From Bacillota bacterium (GTDB lineage: Bacteria > Bacillota > Clostridia > Lachnospirales > Lachnospiraceae), in assembly GCA_023393095.1 (NCBI GenBank), contig JAEWMT010000017.1, positions 1 through 30,272 on the forward strand: 30,272 nucleotides of DNA, written 5' to 3'. Every line of letters starts with the position of its first letter. The stretch's first letter is position 1. The position numbers were made by a program, and so were the translations under genes. Shown one piece after another: positions 23,253-30,272 of this stretch. Under the pieces are notes generated by a model. The model searched no databases and had not been told where the DNA came from. It saw only the letters and a list, made by a program, of their open reading frames with translations.

Positions 23253-23933
23253 TTGGATAAAATTTATGTTATAGAAGATGATGAAAGTATAAGAGAATTA
23301 CTTAAGGTTGCATTAGAAGGCTTTGGTTATAGTATAAAATCTTACGAGGCAGCGGAGAATGCATTATTGGATATGAAAGAAGATATACCGGATTTGGTCA
23401 TTTTCGATCTAATGCTTCCGGGTATGGATGGACTGTCTGCTATCCGTTTGATGAAACAGGACACCCAGTTAAAGCATACGCCAGTAATATGTCTGACAGC
23501 CAAAGACAAGGAGCTGGATAAGGTGATGGGACTTGATGTAGGTGCAGATGACTATATTACAAAACCATTTGGAGTATTAGAGCTTGCGGCCAGAATCAGA
23601 TCTCTTTTGCGCAGATCTAATAAAGAAGTAAGCACAGATTTTATTACCATAAAAAGCATTACGATTAATACAAAAACAAGAGAAGTTCGTAATGACGGTG
23701 AACTTATTGAGTTAACCTACAAAGAATATGAACTATTATTATATCTAATTGAAAATGAATCCAGGGTTGTTAACAGGGATGAGCTTTTAAATCAGATATG
23801 GGGTTATGATTATGATGGAGAAACCAGAACGCTGGACAGCCATATTCGTACGTTACGCCAGAAATTAGGAAGGGTAGGTACCGATTGTATCAGAACCGTA
23901 CGTAGTGTTGGCTACCGTTTTGTTAAACTCTGA
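23253..23933 (+). CDS. phoP: OmpR-family response regulator of the phosphate system (PhoP/PhoB)
   Basis: The 226-residue regulator has a receiver domain with acidic residues in IEDDES, phospho-acceptor Asp52 in VIFDLMLPGMDG, Thr in CLTAKD and Lys in DDYITKPFG. A winged-helix DNA-binding domain follows (LTYKEYELLLYLIENESRVVNRDELLNQIWGYD, then LDSHIRTLRQKLG and TVRSVGYRF). The start is a TTG at 23253, with AAGGGGG seven bases upstream and no ATG available at the conserved N-terminus. It most likely binds the three-repeat box before pstS. phoR starts 14 bases after the stop. Confidence 0.94.
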   Translation: MDKIYVIEDDESIRELLKVALEGFGYSIKSYEAAENALLDMKEDIPDLVIFDLMLPGMDGLSAIRLMKQDTQLKHTPVICLTAKDKELDKVMGLDVGADDYITKPFGVLELAARIRSLLRRSNKEVSTDFITIKSITINTKTREVRNDGELIELTYKEYELLLYLIENESRVVNRDELLNQIWGYDYDGETRTLDSHIRTLRQKLGRVGTDCIRTVRSVGYRFVKL

Positions 23934-23947
23934 TACGGGAGTTTTTT

Positions 23948-25357
23948 ATGAAAAGAGCTATTTTTCAGAGATTTATACTAATTCTATCACTGGCGCTTAT
24001 ATTAAGCGGCAGTATTTTTAGTATAGTAATCAGTAATATTCTACTTGATCAAACGGAAAAGGACATGTTCTATTCTGTATTAATAGCAGATCATGGCTTA
24101 GACTATCAAAAAGATTTGAAAACACAACTAGATCAATTGAAAAAAATGAAAGGGAACGAAGCAGCCCGTTTTACTATAATTGATCTGAATGGAAAAGTAA
24201 TTGCAGACAGTGATGTTGCGGTTAGCGCTACGATGGAAGATCACAGCAACAGAGAAGAAGTTAAAGAAGCAATTAAGACTGGTAATGGATACGCAAGAAG
24301 AAGATCAGAGACTTTAAAAGAATCTATGCTATATGTAGCTAGCCGGTCTTATAATTCAAAATATATTATACGAATTGCAGTACCTTTTTCCGGGGTTGAG
24401 CAATATTTACGGTCGTTAATTCCCGTTATATTAATCAGTATTGGTATTACGTTAATCATATCTATAATTTTAGCAAACCGGTTCGCAAGATCTATAACAA
24501 AACCCATGAAAGAAATTGCAGAAGAAATGCTGAAGCTTAAGGAGGAAGAGCCGGAATTTCATTTTAAGAGATATAAATATGATGAAATGAATGTAATCGC
24601 GGATACGACGATGCAGATGTCCAAAGCTGTTAAGGAATCGATGAATCGAATTGAATTTGAAAGAATGATCAGACAGGAATTTTTTTCAAATGTTTCCCAT
24701 GAGCTGAAAACACCACTCACATCAGTACGCGGATATGTTGAGCTTCTTGAGAATGATATGGCCTCCAATGAAAAGATGAAAAAGGATTTCCTGTCACGAA
24801 TTAAGAAGGAAACCAAAAATATGACGAATCTGATTAACGATATTCTCATGATTTCTCGTCTTGAAACAAAAGAGGCGGAGGTCGTTCTGTCAGAAGTACG
24901 GATTAGTCCCTTAGTCAAGGAGGTATGCGATTCTCTTCAGCCGCTTGCAAAAGAGTATGGGGTAACTGTAAGTATGAACTGTAGACCCATAAGCATGGTT
25001 GCAAATGTTCAACAGCTAAGGGAGTTATTCGGTAATTTGATTACAAATGCGATTAAGTATAATAAGCCTGATGGAAAGGTTAATGTAATGGTAACCTTAG
25101 AAGGAAAGGATATCATAATTATTGTTGAGGATACCGGCGTTGGCATACCTGAAGATTCAAAGCAGAGAGTGTTTGAACGCTTCTATCGTGTTGATAAAGG
25201 TAGAAGTAAGAAAGTAGGGGGTACTGGGTTGGGATTATCCATTGTTAAACATATTGTTGGTTATTATAATGGTACCATAGAATTAGAAAGCAAATTAATG
25301 GAAGGCACCAAATTTACTGTCCGACTTCCAAAGAAACAAGAAAATCCTACGAAATAG
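23948..25357 (+). CDS. phoR: Membrane sensor histidine kinase of the phosphate system (PhoR)
   Basis: The 469-residue kinase has a first membrane helix at about residues 8-30 and an extracellular region of about 120 residues resembling a PAS/dCache-type sensor (ARFTIIDLNGKVIADSD). A second helix lies at about 157-178. A HAMP-type linker follows (RFARSITKPMKEIAEEM). The HisKA motif FFSNVSHELKTPLTSVRGY carries His251. ATP-binding boxes are NLITNAIKYN, EDTGVGIPEDSKQRVFERFYRVD and GTGLGLSIVKHI. No cytoplasmic PAS domain is obvious between HAMP and HisKA. It is adjacent to PhoP and PhoU, which supports the phosphate role. Confidence 0.93.
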   Translation: MKRAIFQRFILILSLALILSGSIFSIVISNILLDQTEKDMFYSVLIADHGLDYQKDLKTQLDQLKKMKGNEAARFTIIDLNGKVIADSDVAVSATMEDHSNREEVKEAIKTGNGYARRRSETLKESMLYVASRSYNSKYIIRIAVPFSGVEQYLRSLIPVILISIGITLIISIILANRFARSITKPMKEIAEEMLKLKEEEPEFHFKRYKYDEMNVIADTTMQMSKAVKESMNRIEFERMIRQEFFSNVSHELKTPLTSVRGYVELLENDMASNEKMKKDFLSRIKKETKNMTNLINDILMISRLETKEAEVVLSEVRISPLVKEVCDSLQPLAKEYGVTVSMNCRPISMVANVQQLRELFGNLITNAIKYNKPDGKVNVMVTLEGKDIIIIVEDTGVGIPEDSKQRVFERFYRVDKGRSKKVGGTGLGLSIVKHIVGYYNGTIELESKLMEGTKFTVRLPKKQENPTK

Positions 25358-25432
25358 ATTAACTTTATGCTGAAATCTTCCGATATATAGTACTATAGTA
25401 TTACTTTATAAGAGGATGGGAGCGTTACAAAT

Positions 25433-26206
25433 ATGAATCAAAGATTAAATTCAATGTTCTTTGGAATATGTTTCTTAGCGGCTTTGTTATCCGAAGCATA
25501 TTGTTTATTAAATTTAAAAGGGGATTTATTTAGCACAATAGGTATAGGTATTGTTGTCCTTATTACAGGTTTTTTATTTATGGATTCTGTAAAAAGTAGG
25601 ATAAAGAAAAGCATGCAAGATACGAAACAGTATGCTGATCAAATTTTAGATAAAAAAATTGAAAAGTGGGAGGAACATTATAAGGAGCTTTTTAATCTGC
25701 AGAAGGCTACTTATATGGCGGCAAAGAAAAATACAATTCTACTTTCGGACCAAATCAAAGATATTATTGTAACGTTAGAGACGCTTGAAAGCAGTCATAG
25801 GAAAGAACTGCAAAGAATATCCATGCTTCAGCTGAAAACCTGGGAGGAACAGAAGAACGCTTTTCAGATGGATGTTCAATATGGCAAGCAAAATACGAAG
25901 CTGTTGATAGATACGATTAAAGAGGAAGAAATCAAATCAGATCTGGTAGAGCAACTATCAAAAATAAATGAAATACTGGATGAGAATAATCGATTACTAA
26001 ATGCAAATAATGAATTCATAGAGTTGATATCGAAAAAATATAATGCCTCTGAGCCACAGCAAAAAGATGAAGAACCCGAGGCATTAGAATTTGAAAATAA
26101 TTCTGAATCATCAGATCAGCTTAAAGTGGAACCGTTATATGATGATCCGAATAAAAACTTATCTACAGACGAAATTGCAGCTTTGTTTGCATCGGTAATT
26201 AAATAA
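25433..26206 (+). CDS. Membrane-anchored coiled-coil protein of unknown function
   Basis: I do not recognise this 257-residue protein as a named family. Two hydrophobic helices lie at about residues 6-26 and 34-50, forming an N-terminal hairpin in the membrane. A basic stretch (KSRIKKSMQDTKQ) follows. About 130 residues are predicted-helical and charged (coiled-coil-like) with few prolines. An acidic, probably disordered segment (PQQKDEEPEALEFEN) leads to a short C-terminal motif, LSTDEIAALFASVIK, preceded by DDPNKN. The motif resembles the LSQEEIDALL peptide at the N-terminus of FliM; the meaning is unclear. It is the last gene of the pst-pho operon, 75 bases after phoR, and its stop is separated from the convergent gene's stop by one base. 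Confidence 0.75.
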   Translation: MNQRLNSMFFGICFLAALLSEAYCLLNLKGDLFSTIGIGIVVLITGFLFMDSVKSRIKKSMQDTKQYADQILDKKIEKWEEHYKELFNLQKATYMAAKKNTILLSDQIKDIIVTLETLESSHRKELQRISMLQLKTWEEQKNAFQMDVQYGKQNTKLLIDTIKEEEIKSDLVEQLSKINEILDENNRLLNANNEFIELISKKYNASEPQQKDEEPEALEFENNSESSDQLKVEPLYDDPNKNLSTDEIAALFASVIK

Positions 26207-26207
26207 A

Positions 26208-27641
26208 TTATAGATCAAGATAGTCATCGTCCCTGCGTAATCTACGCAGGGCTCTTTTTTGGTCATATGCATGCCTGCGTTTTAATCGAGGGCGTTCTAT
26301 CAGAAAATAATATAAGCCAATTGCTATTATAACTATGCCCGCGATACCGCCTATGATAATCGCTTGTAACATGCCTCCTGATTTATGAGAAGATGCATTG
26401 GAATTGGAAGCGGAATTTTTACTACCAGTATTATTATGAATTAATGCTGGTGTATTAACATTTTTATAAAGTATATTGGCACCACCTACATATTTTCCAT
26501 CATATGTGTAGGATATCTTACCAATAATATTAGCTTCAGAAGCCGTTTGAACTGAAGTAGTCTTCTCTGATGGATTCTTATTCGGGGAGAAGAAGGATAT
26601 TTTTCTCTTAGCTTCTTTAAAGGATGCGGTTTTCGGTAGTACCAGATAACCGTTGTTATCGATGGAGATAGGTTTTTCTGTTTCACTCAATAAAGAATTA
26701 TATCTGGTAAACATAGGTGATTCACTAAGTTTATCCGTTTTCTCTAAATCTGATATGGGATAACTTGAAAAATTGTTGAAGCCATAATCAAATAATTTCA
26801 TCGTGTCGGTATATTGATGTTGTGGGTTATCCTTCATGACAACACAGATTAACTCCATATCTCCTCTTTTTGCTGCAGTTACTAAAGTATTCTTAGATAT
26901 ATGGGTATAACCTGTCTTACCTCCGATGGTACCATCATAGGAATAACCATTTTTATGGGAGACAAGATAATGATGATTGATCCAATGCCTAGGCTTTGGT
27001 TGTTTGTTCGTAGGAGGCAGTTCATAATAACGTGTACTAATTATTTTACGAAAAGTATCATATTTCATAGCTTCTCTGGTAATCAGAGCCATATCATAGG
27101 CCGAGGTATAATGATCTTCATTGGGTAAACCATTCGGATTAACAAAATGAGTATTCTTACAACCAAGACTTTTCGCTTTATCATTCATTAACTTGGCAAA
27201 CTCTTTGATATTCCCGGAAATATGCTCTGCAACACCATAGGCCACATCATTCGCAGATTCAATCATGATGGCATAAAGACATTGCTGCATGGTCATTTGC
27301 TCTCCTTCATTGGCAAAGATGATACTGCTTGTCCGTTCAACATTCGTAACGACATTTTTTGAAAAGGTAACAGTATCCCCTAGAGAGGAATTCTCAAGAG
27401 CAAGTAATACGGTCATAATTTTTGTTATGCTGGCTGGGTAATGTTCATCATTAATATTTTTCTCATATAAAACAAGGCCGGTCGAAGCTTCCATTATTAT
27501 GGCAGATTGGGCATATACACTGGGTTGATCAGGCCAATCCTCACTATTCTTGGTTCCAGCTGCAATAGCTGTACTTGATACTAACAAAGGCGATAATAAT
27601 ATAATTATGATGCTAAAAATAGCAATCCACTGTTTTTTCAT
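26208..27641 (-). CDS. Serine-type D-alanyl-D-alanine carboxypeptidase (S11, DacF-like)
   Basis: This low-molecular-mass penicillin-binding protein trims the terminal D-Ala from peptidoglycan pentapeptides. The 477-residue product has a signal peptide ending near AIAA (residues 25-28). The active-site SxxK is SITK at residues 71-74, the SxN motif is in ESANDVAYG, and the KTG triad is KTGYT. The S11 PBP5-like C-terminal region contains an Ile/Val-rich helix (about 430-455) followed by a very basic cytoplasmic end. That C-terminal anchor is unusual in being a full transmembrane helix. The ATG at 27641 has AATGGAG six bases upstream; the frame extends 10 codons further without a site. The operon terminator of the opposite strand lies within its last 20 codons. 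Confidence 0.93.
   Translation of the reverse strand: MKKQWIAIFSIIIILLSPLLVSSTAIAAGTKNSEDWPDQPSVYAQSAIIMEASTGLVLYEKNINDEHYPASITKIMTVLLALENSSLGDTVTFSKNVVTNVERTSSIIFANEGEQMTMQQCLYAIMIESANDVAYGVAEHISGNIKEFAKLMNDKAKSLGCKNTHFVNPNGLPNEDHYTSAYDMALITREAMKYDTFRKIISTRYYELPPTNKQPKPRHWINHHYLVSHKNGYSYDGTIGGKTGYTHISKNTLVTAAKRGDMELICVVMKDNPQHQYTDTMKLFDYGFNNFSSYPISDLEKTDKLSESPMFTRYNSLLSETEKPISIDNNGYLVLPKTASFKEAKRKISFFSPNKNPSEKTTSVQTASEANIIGKISYTYDGKYVGGANILYKNVNTPALIHNNTGSKNSASNSNASSHKSGGMLQAIIIGGIAGIVIIAIGLYYFLIERPRLKRRHAYDQKRALRRLRRDDDYLDL
26231..26260 (+). terminator. Terminator of the pst-pho operon inside the opposing gene
   Basis: CCCTGCGTA (26231-26239) and TACGCAGGG (26243-26251) form a perfect nine-base stem with an ATC loop, followed by CTCTTTTTT. 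It terminates plus-strand transcripts 25 bases after the coiled-coil gene, and on the other strand it encodes the Arg-rich C-terminus of the carboxypeptidase. Confidence 0.92.
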
Positions 27642-27838
27642 AAAAATCTCCATTCTAACGATAAACTGCAAATTTGGGCGTCAACACAATATTTAAAAAG
27701 TAAATTGATGTACAATTCACTTTATGAGAACTTGGTTATGGTATCCTAAATAAAAGCTTATGAGACTTGAATTAGCTTTATTATTGTACTATAGGCATAA
27801 TTGATTGTAAATATTATACTTATTAAATAAACGAATAA

Positions 27839-27873
27839 AATTAACAATATAATTAACAATATAATTAACGGAT
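27839..27873. repeat. Short 12-bp tandem repeat
   Basis: AATTAACAATAT occurs twice in a row (27839-27862), followed by a partial third copy, AATTAACGGAT. The third copy overlaps the stop codon of the flavoprotein gene on the minus strand. Probably slippage in AT-rich sequence. Confidence 0.6.
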
Positions 27874-28482
27874 AAAATTAGTGGTAGTCCGTTCCAGTGA
27901 AGAAGGAGCAGGTAAAGCATTTTTACTATACTCTTTCATGTTAATCATCCATGCCATATTATTAGCAAGATTATTTAATACGCAGATGCCTTCCTCATCC
28001 TGTGAAATCTCACCCGGAGTTCTCCCATGAATTACATTCCAATAATAGGAGGGTGCTATTATCATTTCAGAAATCAAGAAATAATTATTTAACTGATCGA
28101 AGGTAGCTACACCTCCGGATCTTCTAGGAACTGCAATTGATGCACCTATCTTAAGACGCATTCTTCCCTGATTTGGATAAAATAATCGGTCAAGGAAGCA
28201 TTTCATTGTACCTGCAATACCTGCATAATAAACAGGGCTACCAAGCAGCAGCCCATCTGCAGTGTATACTTTATTGACAATCTCACGTAATTTATCATCT
28301 GAGAAACGACAGTGTCCTCCACTGCATTGATTACAGGAAATGCAGCCTTTCATATTCATATTTCCAATATGTATAATCTCTGTTTCAATATTTTGTTTTT
28401 CTAGTTCATCACAAACAATTTTCAGTGCAAGATAAGTATTCCCATTTGGTTTAGGACTTCCGTTAATTGCTATAACTTTCAT
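27865..28482 (-). CDS. Flavodoxin-fold NAD(P)H reductase, iron-sulfur flavoprotein type
   Basis: The 205-residue product has the N-terminal flavodoxin-like FMN-binding loop GSPKPNGNTY (residues 8-17). A compact Cys cluster, C47-x2-C50-x2-C53-x4-C58, matches the C-x2-C-x2-C-x4-7-C motif that binds a 4Fe-4S cluster in iron-sulfur flavoproteins. LLGSPVYYAGIAGTMKCFLDR is the second FMN-contact region. Such proteins shuttle electrons in anaerobes, for example to O2 or peroxide; the partner here is unknown. The ATG at 28482 has TGGAGGG five bases upstream; the frame extends four codons further through that site. It is divergent from trmB. No clear terminator follows it. Confidence 0.85.
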   Translation of the reverse strand: MKVIAINGSPKPNGNTYLALKIVCDELEKQNIETEIIHIGNMNMKGCISCNQCSGGHCRFSDDKLREIVNKVYTADGLLLGSPVYYAGIAGTMKCFLDRLFYPNQGRMRLKIGASIAVPRRSGGVATFDQLNNYFLISEMIIAPSYYWNVIHGRTPGEISQDEEGICVLNNLANNMAWMINMKEYSKNALPAPSSLERTTTNFIR

Positions 28483-28558
28483 AAAACCCTCCATAAATGA
28501 TGTTCTTTCCTAGTATACTACAAGCTGGCCGAGTTTGGAATAGTGGAACTGTGAATTC

Positions 28559-28587
28559 TTGACGAAACTATTGCAGATATTTATAAT
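28559..28587 (+). promoter_or_regulatory. trmB promoter
   Basis: TTGACG (28559-28564), a 17-base spacer and TATAAT (28582-28587) match 11 of 12 consensus positions. The predicted leader is about 114 bases and contains a 16-base direct repeat. Confidence 0.75.
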
Positions 28588-28619
28588 AGGATAGGATTGA
28601 AAACAGTTTATAAAGGTAT

Positions 28620-28659
28620 TTTTATAAAGTAACTGTATATTAATTTTATAAAGTAATTG
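28620..28659 (+). repeat. Direct repeat in the trmB leader
   Basis: TTTTATAAAGTAACTG (28620-28635) is followed 24 bases on by TTTTATAAAGTAATTG (28644-28659), 15 of 16 identical. Both lie between the promoter and the trmB ribosome-binding site. Function unknown. Confidence 0.65.
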
Positions 28660-28707
28660 AAGACTTAAGGTATGAAATAGGTAGAATAATTTCAAAGGAG
28701 AGAACAT

Positions 28708-29346
28708 ATGAGACTGAGAAATATTACAGGCTCCAGAGAAACGGTTGCAGCGAATGATTTTGTTGTTAATGAACCGGAAGCATATAAAGGAAAATGGGGT
28801 ACTTTATTTGGCAACAGGAATCCGATTCATGTTGAAATCGGAATGGGTAAAGGTAAATTCATTATGCAGCTTGCTATAATGAATCCGGACATCAATTATA
28901 TCGGTATTGAGAAATATTCCAGCGTACTTCTACGGGCATTAGAAAAGAGTAAGGATTTAGAGTTGCCAAATCTTTATTTTATCCGATTTGACGCAGAATA
29001 TCTAAATGACATATTCGGTAAGGATGACATTACTAGAATATATCTTAACTTTTCCGATCCTTGGCCAAAGGACCGGCATGCAAAGAGAAGATTAACCTCA
29101 AGAGAATTCCTAGCGAAATATAATCTATGCCTTAAGAAGGAGGGGGAAGTAATCTTTAAAACCGATAATACTTCTTTATTCGACTTTTCTTTGACTGAGG
29201 TTAAGGCTGCAGGTTGGGAATTAAAAGGTGTAACCCGTGATCTTCATCATAGTGAGTATTTAGAAGGTAATGTTATGACGGAATACGAAGAAAAGTTCGT
29301 AGCCTTGGGTAATCCAATTCACAGGCTGATTGCTTATAGAAAATAA
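28708..29346 (+). CDS. trmB: tRNA (guanine(46)-N7)-methyltransferase TrmB
   Basis: TrmB uses S-adenosylmethionine to make m7G46 in the variable loop of many tRNAs. The 212-residue length is normal. The SAM-binding motif I is VEIGMGKGKFIMQLA, followed by the acidic YIGIEKYSSVLLRAL strand. The catalytic and RNA-binding signature LNFSDPWPKDRHAKRRLTS is complete. The C-terminal TEYEEKFVALGNPIHRL matches the family TxYE motif. The ATG at 28708 has AAAGGAG nine bases upstream. A small basic ORF and thioredoxin follow in the same direction. Confidence 0.97.
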   Translation: MRLRNITGSRETVAANDFVVNEPEAYKGKWGTLFGNRNPIHVEIGMGKGKFIMQLAIMNPDINYIGIEKYSSVLLRALEKSKDLELPNLYFIRFDAEYLNDIFGKDDITRIYLNFSDPWPKDRHAKRRLTSREFLAKYNLCLKKEGEVIFKTDNTSLFDFSLTEVKAAGWELKGVTRDLHHSEYLEGNVMTEYEEKFVALGNPIHRLIAYRK

Positions 29347-29424
29347 CCGGAAATTTAGAAGTACAGGGTGCTAAATAAGACCTATCATCATAGAATGATA
29401 AAAATGGAAAAAGTAGGTGCCCAA

Positions 29425-29568
29425 ATGAAGAAAAACTGGAGATTTAAGGTGGCAAAAGTAACCGGGGGCAATCAGAAAATTGATAGAAAGTTTATGAAAC
29501 TGAAATCCTCATGGGATGAAGTGGAAGGTATGTTAAATAGTTCCGTTAAAAAGAGGAAAAGGAAATAA
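29425..29568 (+). CDS. Small basic hypothetical protein (47 aa)
   Basis: The product begins MKKNWRFKVAKVTGGNQK and ends SSVKKRKRK; it is rich in Lys and Arg, with two Trp and a single acidic patch (WDEVEG). No family was recognised. I choose the ATG at 29425 because AGTAGGTG lies about five bases upstream; the same frame opens earlier at a GTG (29368) but without a site. It follows trmB by 78 bases. It could be a small nucleic-acid-binding protein or a chance ORF; the positive charge and Shine-Dalgarno site favour a real gene only weakly. Confidence 0.4.
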   Translation: MKKNWRFKVAKVTGGNQKIDRKFMKLKSSWDEVEGMLNSSVKKRKRK

Positions 29569-29573
29569 AGTGC

Positions 29574-29602
29574 TTGTCTAAGTAATATTCCTATTGTAAT
29601 AT
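29574..29602 (+). promoter_or_regulatory. Candidate trxA promoter
   Basis: TTGTCT (29574-29579), a 17-base spacer and TAATAT (29597-29602), with a TG just before the -10 region. It lies 120 bases before trxA. Confidence 0.4.
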
Positions 29603-29680
29603 CAAATTATATCATCACATAATAAAAAGATGATTTGAGATACTAATAAACAACAGGATAAAAAATCCGAAAAGATGATA

Positions 29681-29697
29681 GAGTAATTATATTACTC
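29681..29697. promoter_or_regulatory. Inverted repeat before the trxA ribosome-binding site
   Basis: GAGTAAT-TAT-ATTACTC is a perfect 7-3-7 inverted repeat 14 bases before the GGAGG of trxA. It could be an operator or a leader hairpin. The stem is AT-rich and short, so the claim is modest. Confidence 0.4.
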
Positions 29698-29722
29698 GGT
29701 TCATAGAAATGGAGGAATATCA

Positions 29723-30040
29723 ATGGCTTTTCAGTTTACAGATGCAAATTTTCAAAAAGAGGCTTTAGAATCGGACATCCCTGTATTAGTTGATTTCTAT
29801 GCTGATTGGTGCGGACCCTGTAAAATGGTTGCTCCGATTGTAGCAGAATTAGCAGAAGAATATGCAGGTAAATTCAAAATAGGGAAAGTAAATGTTGATC
29901 AGGAGCCGGGTGTTGCAGAGAAATACCGTGTAATGTCCATCCCGACACTTCTATTTATTAAAAATGGGGAAGTTGTAGATACCGTAGTAGGAGCCGTACC
30001 GAAAAAGACATTACAGGATAAAATTGAATCAATTAAATAA
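29723..30040 (+). CDS. trxA: Thioredoxin
   Basis: This 105-residue single-domain thioredoxin reduces protein disulfides in the cytoplasm using electrons from thioredoxin reductase. The active site is DWCGPCK, with redox Cys30 and Cys33. Other family marks are DFYADW before it, KVNVDQEPGVAEKYRVMSIPTLLFIKNGE with the cis-Pro (IPT), and the C-terminal GAVPKKTLQDKI. Length is standard. The start has TGGAGGAATATCA upstream. It probably forms its own transcription unit before the tRNA genes. Confidence 0.97.
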   Translation: MAFQFTDANFQKEALESDIPVLVDFYADWCGPCKMVAPIVAELAEEYAGKFKIGKVNVDQEPGVAEKYRVMSIPTLLFIKNGEVVDTVVGAVPKKTLQDKIESIK

Positions 30041-30086
30041 TAAGGAAAATATAGGAGACGAGTGGGTATTCTACAAAATATAAGTT

Positions 30087-30112
30087 GGAAATCCCTTAAA
30101 ACAGGGATTTCC
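30087..30112 (+). terminator. Hairpin after trxA (no U tract)
   Basis: GGAAATCCC (30087-30095) pairs with GGGATTTCC (30104-30112) over nine bases with an eight-base loop. The following bases are ATTGCTAAT, not a T run, so it may protect the 3' end rather than terminate by itself. Confidence 0.5.
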
Positions 30113-30163
30113 ATTGCTAATACATAAAAAGTGTATATTTTTTTAAAAATATTAAAAAAACAC

Positions 30164-30192
30164 TTGCAATTTGTCTGTGTATTATATATAAT
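30164..30192 (+). promoter_or_regulatory. Promoter of the tRNA-Lys gene
   Basis: TTGCAA (30164-30169), a 17-base spacer and TATAAT (30187-30192) predict a start about 20 bases before the tRNA. This is a strong stable-RNA type promoter. Confidence 0.8.
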
Positions 30193-30220
30193 AACTCTTG
30201 CGTTCGAAATTAATAAATAA

Positions 30221-30272
30221 GCGCTTCTAGCTCAGTTGGTAGAGCACCTGACTCTTAATCAGGGTGTCCAGG
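30221..30272 (+). tRNA. tRNA-Lys (anticodon CTT), 3' end beyond window
   Basis: The acceptor 5' strand GCGCTTC is followed by TA, the D arm GCTC-AGTTGGTAGA-GAGC type fold, and the anticodon stem CCTGA/TCAGG with loop CTCTTAA, so the anticodon is CTT (Lys). The window ends in the variable/T-arm region, so the T loop and 3' acceptor strand cannot be seen. Confidence 0.9.

Overview
This window comes from a low-GC Firmicute, most likely a Lachnospiraceae-type clostridium. The evidence is the AT-rich codon use, strong Shine-Dalgarno sites with frequent TTG starts, the jag-mnmE-mnmG-rsmG-parA-parB order typical of the Firmicute replication-origin region, the DUF4446 and DUF3881 families, and a fused AdhE. 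The taxonomic call is inference from gene content.

Left part (1-11.4 kb): the origin-proximal housekeeping block. A 5'-truncated jag/khpB ends in a clear terminator. mnmE and mnmG (tRNA wobble-uridine modification) and rsmG (16S rRNA methylation) follow. A GNAT acetyltransferase and a DegS/DegU-like two-component pair sit between rsmG and parA. Next come parA, parB and a DUF4446 membrane protein. Two perfect parS sites are present: one inside parB, and one at the centre of a 40-bp perfect palindrome upstream of parA. A ~120-bp repeat occurs as a tandem dimer at 4.4-4.7 kb and again, degenerate and inverted, at 8.5-8.7 kb, so the rsmG-to-DegU segment is bracketed by inverted copies. A ~14-bp degenerate tandem array follows the DUF4446 gene.

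Middle part (11.4-18.7 kb): more accessory in character. A RidA-family gene with its own good promoter lies between 15-bp inverted repeats, next to a ~210-bp imperfect palindrome. Then come adhE (ethanol fermentation, minus strand), an HD-GYP protein and a DUF3881 protein. A tRNA-Arg(CCT) with its own promoter and terminator sits between two copies of a MITE-like element, one full length and one internally deleted.

Right part (18.7-26.2 kb): a complete phosphate-starvation locus, pstS-pstC-pstA-pstB-phoU-phoP-phoR, plus a membrane-anchored coiled-coil protein of unknown function. There is a triple-repeat Pho box before pstS, a strong RNA hairpin after pstS, and a perfect-consensus sigma-70-type promoter before phoU that would separate regulator expression from transporter expression. 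The operon's terminator lies inside the 3' end of the convergent D,D-carboxypeptidase gene.

End (26.2-30.3 kb): the D-alanyl-D-alanine carboxypeptidase, an iron-sulfur-type flavoprotein, trmB, a small basic protein, thioredoxin and the start of a tRNA-Lys(CTT). I see no prophage, CRISPR array, transposase or obvious new defence system. The most unusual material is non-coding: the repeats, palindromes and unusual regulatory placements.
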